Assembly (NCBI GenBank): GCA_020638695.1
Contig: JACKIB010000002.1
Span: 124,001 to 188,000, forward strand
Source: Planctomycetota bacterium
GTDB taxonomy: Bacteria; Planctomycetota; UBA1135; UBA2386
Length of the DNA stretch: 64,000 nt
Reading direction: 5' to 3'
Under the pieces are notes generated by a model that was given only the letters and a program-made list of their open reading frames with translations, did no database searches and was not told the DNA's origin. The translations under genes were made by a program, and so were the position numbers. Positions within the stretch are counted from its first letter, which is position 1. Every line of letters begins with the position of its first letter. This document shows, piece after piece, positions 62,062 through 64,000 of the stretch.

Positions 62062-62834
62062 AGGTCACCATCCTCGGCTCCGGCACCGCGGTACCGGTTC
62101 CGGATCGCTTTCCCGCCGGCGTGCTGGTGGTCACCGAGGGCGAACGCAACCAGGTGGTCGCGGTCGACCTGGGGCCGGGTGTCCTGCGCCGTATCGCCCA
62201 GGCCGGCTACGGCGCCGATCGCGTCGACGCGGTGCTGTTCACCCACTACCACACCGACCACACGGCCGACCTCGCGGCGCTGTTGTTCGCGTTGCGCAAC
62301 CCCGCTCTGGCGCAGCGCCCGACACTCCGGCTGATCGGTCACGCCGGACTGGCCGAACTGCTCGACCACTTGACCGCCGCGTGGCCGTGGTTGCGCCCGC
62401 GCGGCTATTCGTTGGAGGTCGAGGAGATCGGCCCGGGCGGCTTCACCCTCGACACGCTGCGCGTCGACGCGGTTCCGATCCGCCACACCGCGCAGAGTCT
62501 CGCCTACCGGCTGACCGATGCGCGCGGCGCGTCCGTGGCGATCAGCGGCGACGCGGACGTCTGCGAGGGACTCGCCGACGTCGCACGCGGCGTGGATCTG
62601 TTCGTCTGCGAAGCGGCGTTTCCCGACGGCAACTACACCGAGGGTCACCTGACGCCGTCGCTGGCCGGCGCGGCGGCCAGCGAGGCCGGGGCGACGCGTC
62701 TCTGCCTGACGCACTTCTACCCGGAGTGCTCGGGGCACGACCTGCTGGCGCAGGCCGCCCAGACGTTCGACGGCGACGTGGTTCTCGCCGAAGATCTGCT
62801 GACGTTCGACCTCGGCACGTCGACCCGCGGGTGA
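62058..62834 (+). CDS. MBL-fold hydrolase, ribonuclease Z-like
   Basis: 258 aa. Opening MKVTILGSGTAVPVPDRFPAG is typical of the RNase Z/arylsulfatase-like group. The metal motif is THYHTDHTADL, with later His in VPIRHTAQSLAYRL, Asp in AISGDADVCEG and His in CLTHFYPE. No signal peptide, so cytoplasmic, while its coupled neighbour is exported, which is odd for a pathway pair. True RNase Z exosite residues were not seen, so tRNA 3' processing is not claimed. Confidence 0.87.
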   Translation: MKVTILGSGTAVPVPDRFPAGVLVVTEGERNQVVAVDLGPGVLRRIAQAGYGADRVDAVLFTHYHTDHTADLAALLFALRNPALAQRPTLRLIGHAGLAELLDHLTAAWPWLRPRGYSLEVEEIGPGGFTLDTLRVDAVPIRHTAQSLAYRLTDARGASVAISGDADVCEGLADVARGVDLFVCEAAFPDGNYTEGHLTPSLAGAAASEAGATRLCLTHFYPECSGHDLLAQAAQTFDGDVVLAEDLLTFDLGTSTRG

Positions 62835-62854
62835 CGGACCCGACAACTGCCGCG

Positions 62855-63904
62855 CTACTTGGCGATCTTCAGGCCGGCGGCGGTGAACACCGCACCGACC
62901 TTCGCCTTCACCGACTCCTGCGTGCCGACGAACGACTTCGACGAGTCCTCGGTGTCGCTACGGAACACAAGGATCGCCTTGCACCGGTAGCAGATCACCA
63001 AGTCGACGACGAGGTGCCCCAACCGCGCCCGGATCCCGTGGCGCGGTTCGAAGCAATCGGCACCGACGCCGTCGTACGCGGCGATTCCCCGGTAGACGAG
63101 ATCGACCAGCGACCGGCTCGCACCCGCGCCCGCGAGCGTCGCCCGACCGAGCACCTTGTGGCCGTGGAACGCATCCTTGCCGCTCGCCCGGTCCTCGGGG
63201 TGCAAGGCCAGCAACTCGAGCCGCTCGGCGCGCTCCAGGATCCACTGCGTGTCACGCGACACGCCGACACCGATGTCGGGCAAGACCGGGATGGGCTCGG
63301 CGGGCACCGCCTGGAACGCCGCGCGGAGCACGTGCGAGCCGAAGCGGATCTCCAGCGACGCGTTGCCCCGTGCGCCTGCAGCAGGCACGAGTGCGATCTG
63401 CAGGGTCTTGGCCGGCGCCTCCACGTGCGCGTGGCGCAAGGGCACGAAGGCCCCGCCGCGGACCTCTCCGGCCCGAGCGGCATCCAGCCGGCTCGCCCGG
63501 ACGCGGGCCGGATCGAGCAACACCAACCCGAATCGATCGTTGCCACTGCGGTCCACCCCTCGCTTCTCCAGCAAGAGGTAGTAGTACCCCGGCGGCACCG
63601 TGGGCCCCATCGCGAAGTCCAGCGTCAGATCGCTGTCGAGCGTGGTCCAGTGGTCCTTGCCGAGCCGCCAGCGCGGCGGGTGGTCCGGCTCGACGAACTT
63701 GTCGAACGCGGCGTTCCACGCCGGCTGGCCGTAGCGCACCGCGCACGATCCGATCACGCGCGCCCCGTCGCGCATCGCCAGCCGGGCACTGCCGATCTGG
63801 GAGTTGTCGGGGACCGCGCGGGCGCGCGCGTCCTGCGCGGGCACAGCCGGGAGGAGCGACATGGCCACGGCGAAGGGCGCGAGCAAGCGGCGATGGGTCA
63901 GCAT
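62855..63904 (-). CDS. Secreted DUF2911-like protein
   Basis: 349 aa from the ATG at 63904, giving a signal sequence ending LLPAVPAQDA. Residues about 40-150 match the DUF2911 style: VIGSCAVRYGQPAWN, RLGKDHWTTLDSDLTLDFAMG and VPPGYYYLLLEKRGVDRSG followed by FGLVLLDPARV. The second half (LEIRFGSHVLRAAFQAVP; VDLVYRGIAAYDGVG) is unassigned. Function of DUF2911 is unknown. It converges on the MBL gene with a 20-bp gap. Confidence 0.7.
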   Translation of the reverse strand: MLTHRRLLAPFAVAMSLLPAVPAQDARARAVPDNSQIGSARLAMRDGARVIGSCAVRYGQPAWNAAFDKFVEPDHPPRWRLGKDHWTTLDSDLTLDFAMGPTVPPGYYYLLLEKRGVDRSGNDRFGLVLLDPARVRASRLDAARAGEVRGGAFVPLRHAHVEAPAKTLQIALVPAAGARGNASLEIRFGSHVLRAAFQAVPAEPIPVLPDIGVGVSRDTQWILERAERLELLALHPEDRASGKDAFHGHKVLGRATLAGAGASRSLVDLVYRGIAAYDGVGADCFEPRHGIRARLGHLVVDLVICYRCKAILVFRSDTEDSSKSFVGTQESVKAKVGAVFTAAGLKIAK

Positions 63905-63960
63905 CGCCTCGATGCTACCCCGCGGTGCGACCAGGTGGCGATCCGGCGGCACGGCCCTGA

Positions 63961-63999
63961 CTAGAGGCCTAGGCCCGGCGAAGCCGGGGCATTTGAGTC
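63961..63999 (-). repeat. Short repeat R, inverted copy at window edge
   Basis: CTAGAGGCCTAGGCCCGGCG AAGCCGGGGCATTTGAGTC is the reverse complement of R at 29963-30000 with one insertion and two substitutions. Sequence beyond the window should show whether an A/B/C cluster follows. Confidence 0.8.
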
Positions 64000-64000
64000 G

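Overview
This is a strongly GC-rich bacterial chromosome segment. It has dense coding, many 4-nt start/stop overlaps, and frequent GTG starts. The gene content points to Planctomycetota: Hanks-type Ser/Thr kinases with TPR tails beside an ECF sigma factor, a PEP-CTERM multi-pass VIT protein, many large Sec-secreted proteins and lipoproteins without known domains, and a recurring C-terminal domain on secreted proteins (seen at 53625-55505 and 60115-60657). The phylum call is inference; there is no rRNA or tRNA gene in the window to confirm it.

Layout. 1-3738: secreted metallopeptidase (5' end outside the window), HEAT-like secreted protein, small lipoprotein, secreted protein of unknown function. 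4222-11051: translationally coupled MoxR / DUF58 / TgpA-type transglutaminase / membrane Ser-Thr kinase operon. 11149-14147: a second kinase divergent from an ECF sigma factor. 14241-18577: SRPBCC protein, DapA-family lyase, erythromycin-esterase-like secreted enzyme, unknown secreted protein. 18592-27706 (minus): cyclodeaminase-family protein, then an overlapping chain of phosphoglycerate mutase, M28 peptidase, large lipoprotein, tandem-retropepsin lipoprotein and SLC13 transporter. 27808-29726: lipoprotein and threonine synthase. 30344-42236 (minus): membrane glycosyltransferase-like protein, M16 peptidase, metallophosphoesterase, PQQ-type beta-propeller, glutamate-cysteine ligase, unknown protein. 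42413-46172: glycolate oxidase glcDEF. 46249-53064: secreted protein, cobalamin adenosyltransferase with an orphan upstream terminator, small protein, proline dehydrogenase, CgeB-like glycosyltransferase, tRNA-dihydrouridine synthase. 53134-57185: M64 peptidase pair, methyltransferase-like protein, DUF971 protein, MobA. 57791-63904: frameshifted PEP-CTERM VIT protein, secreted protein, Tat-exported aminotransferase with MBL hydrolase, DUF2911-like protein.

The most unusual content is between the genes. Several families of short non-coding repeats fill almost every long intergenic gap. Two of them (A and B) have perfect 19-20 bp terminal inverted repeats flanked by TA, as in IS630/Tc1-mariner-type MITEs, and both copies of A sit exactly on the TAG stop codon of the upstream gene. 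A third (C) has 19-bp inverted ends. A fourth (D) is a 183-bp unit in four tandem copies just upstream of the glutamate-cysteine ligase operon, plus one solitary inverted copy 11 kb away. No transposase, CRISPR array, rRNA or tRNA was seen.
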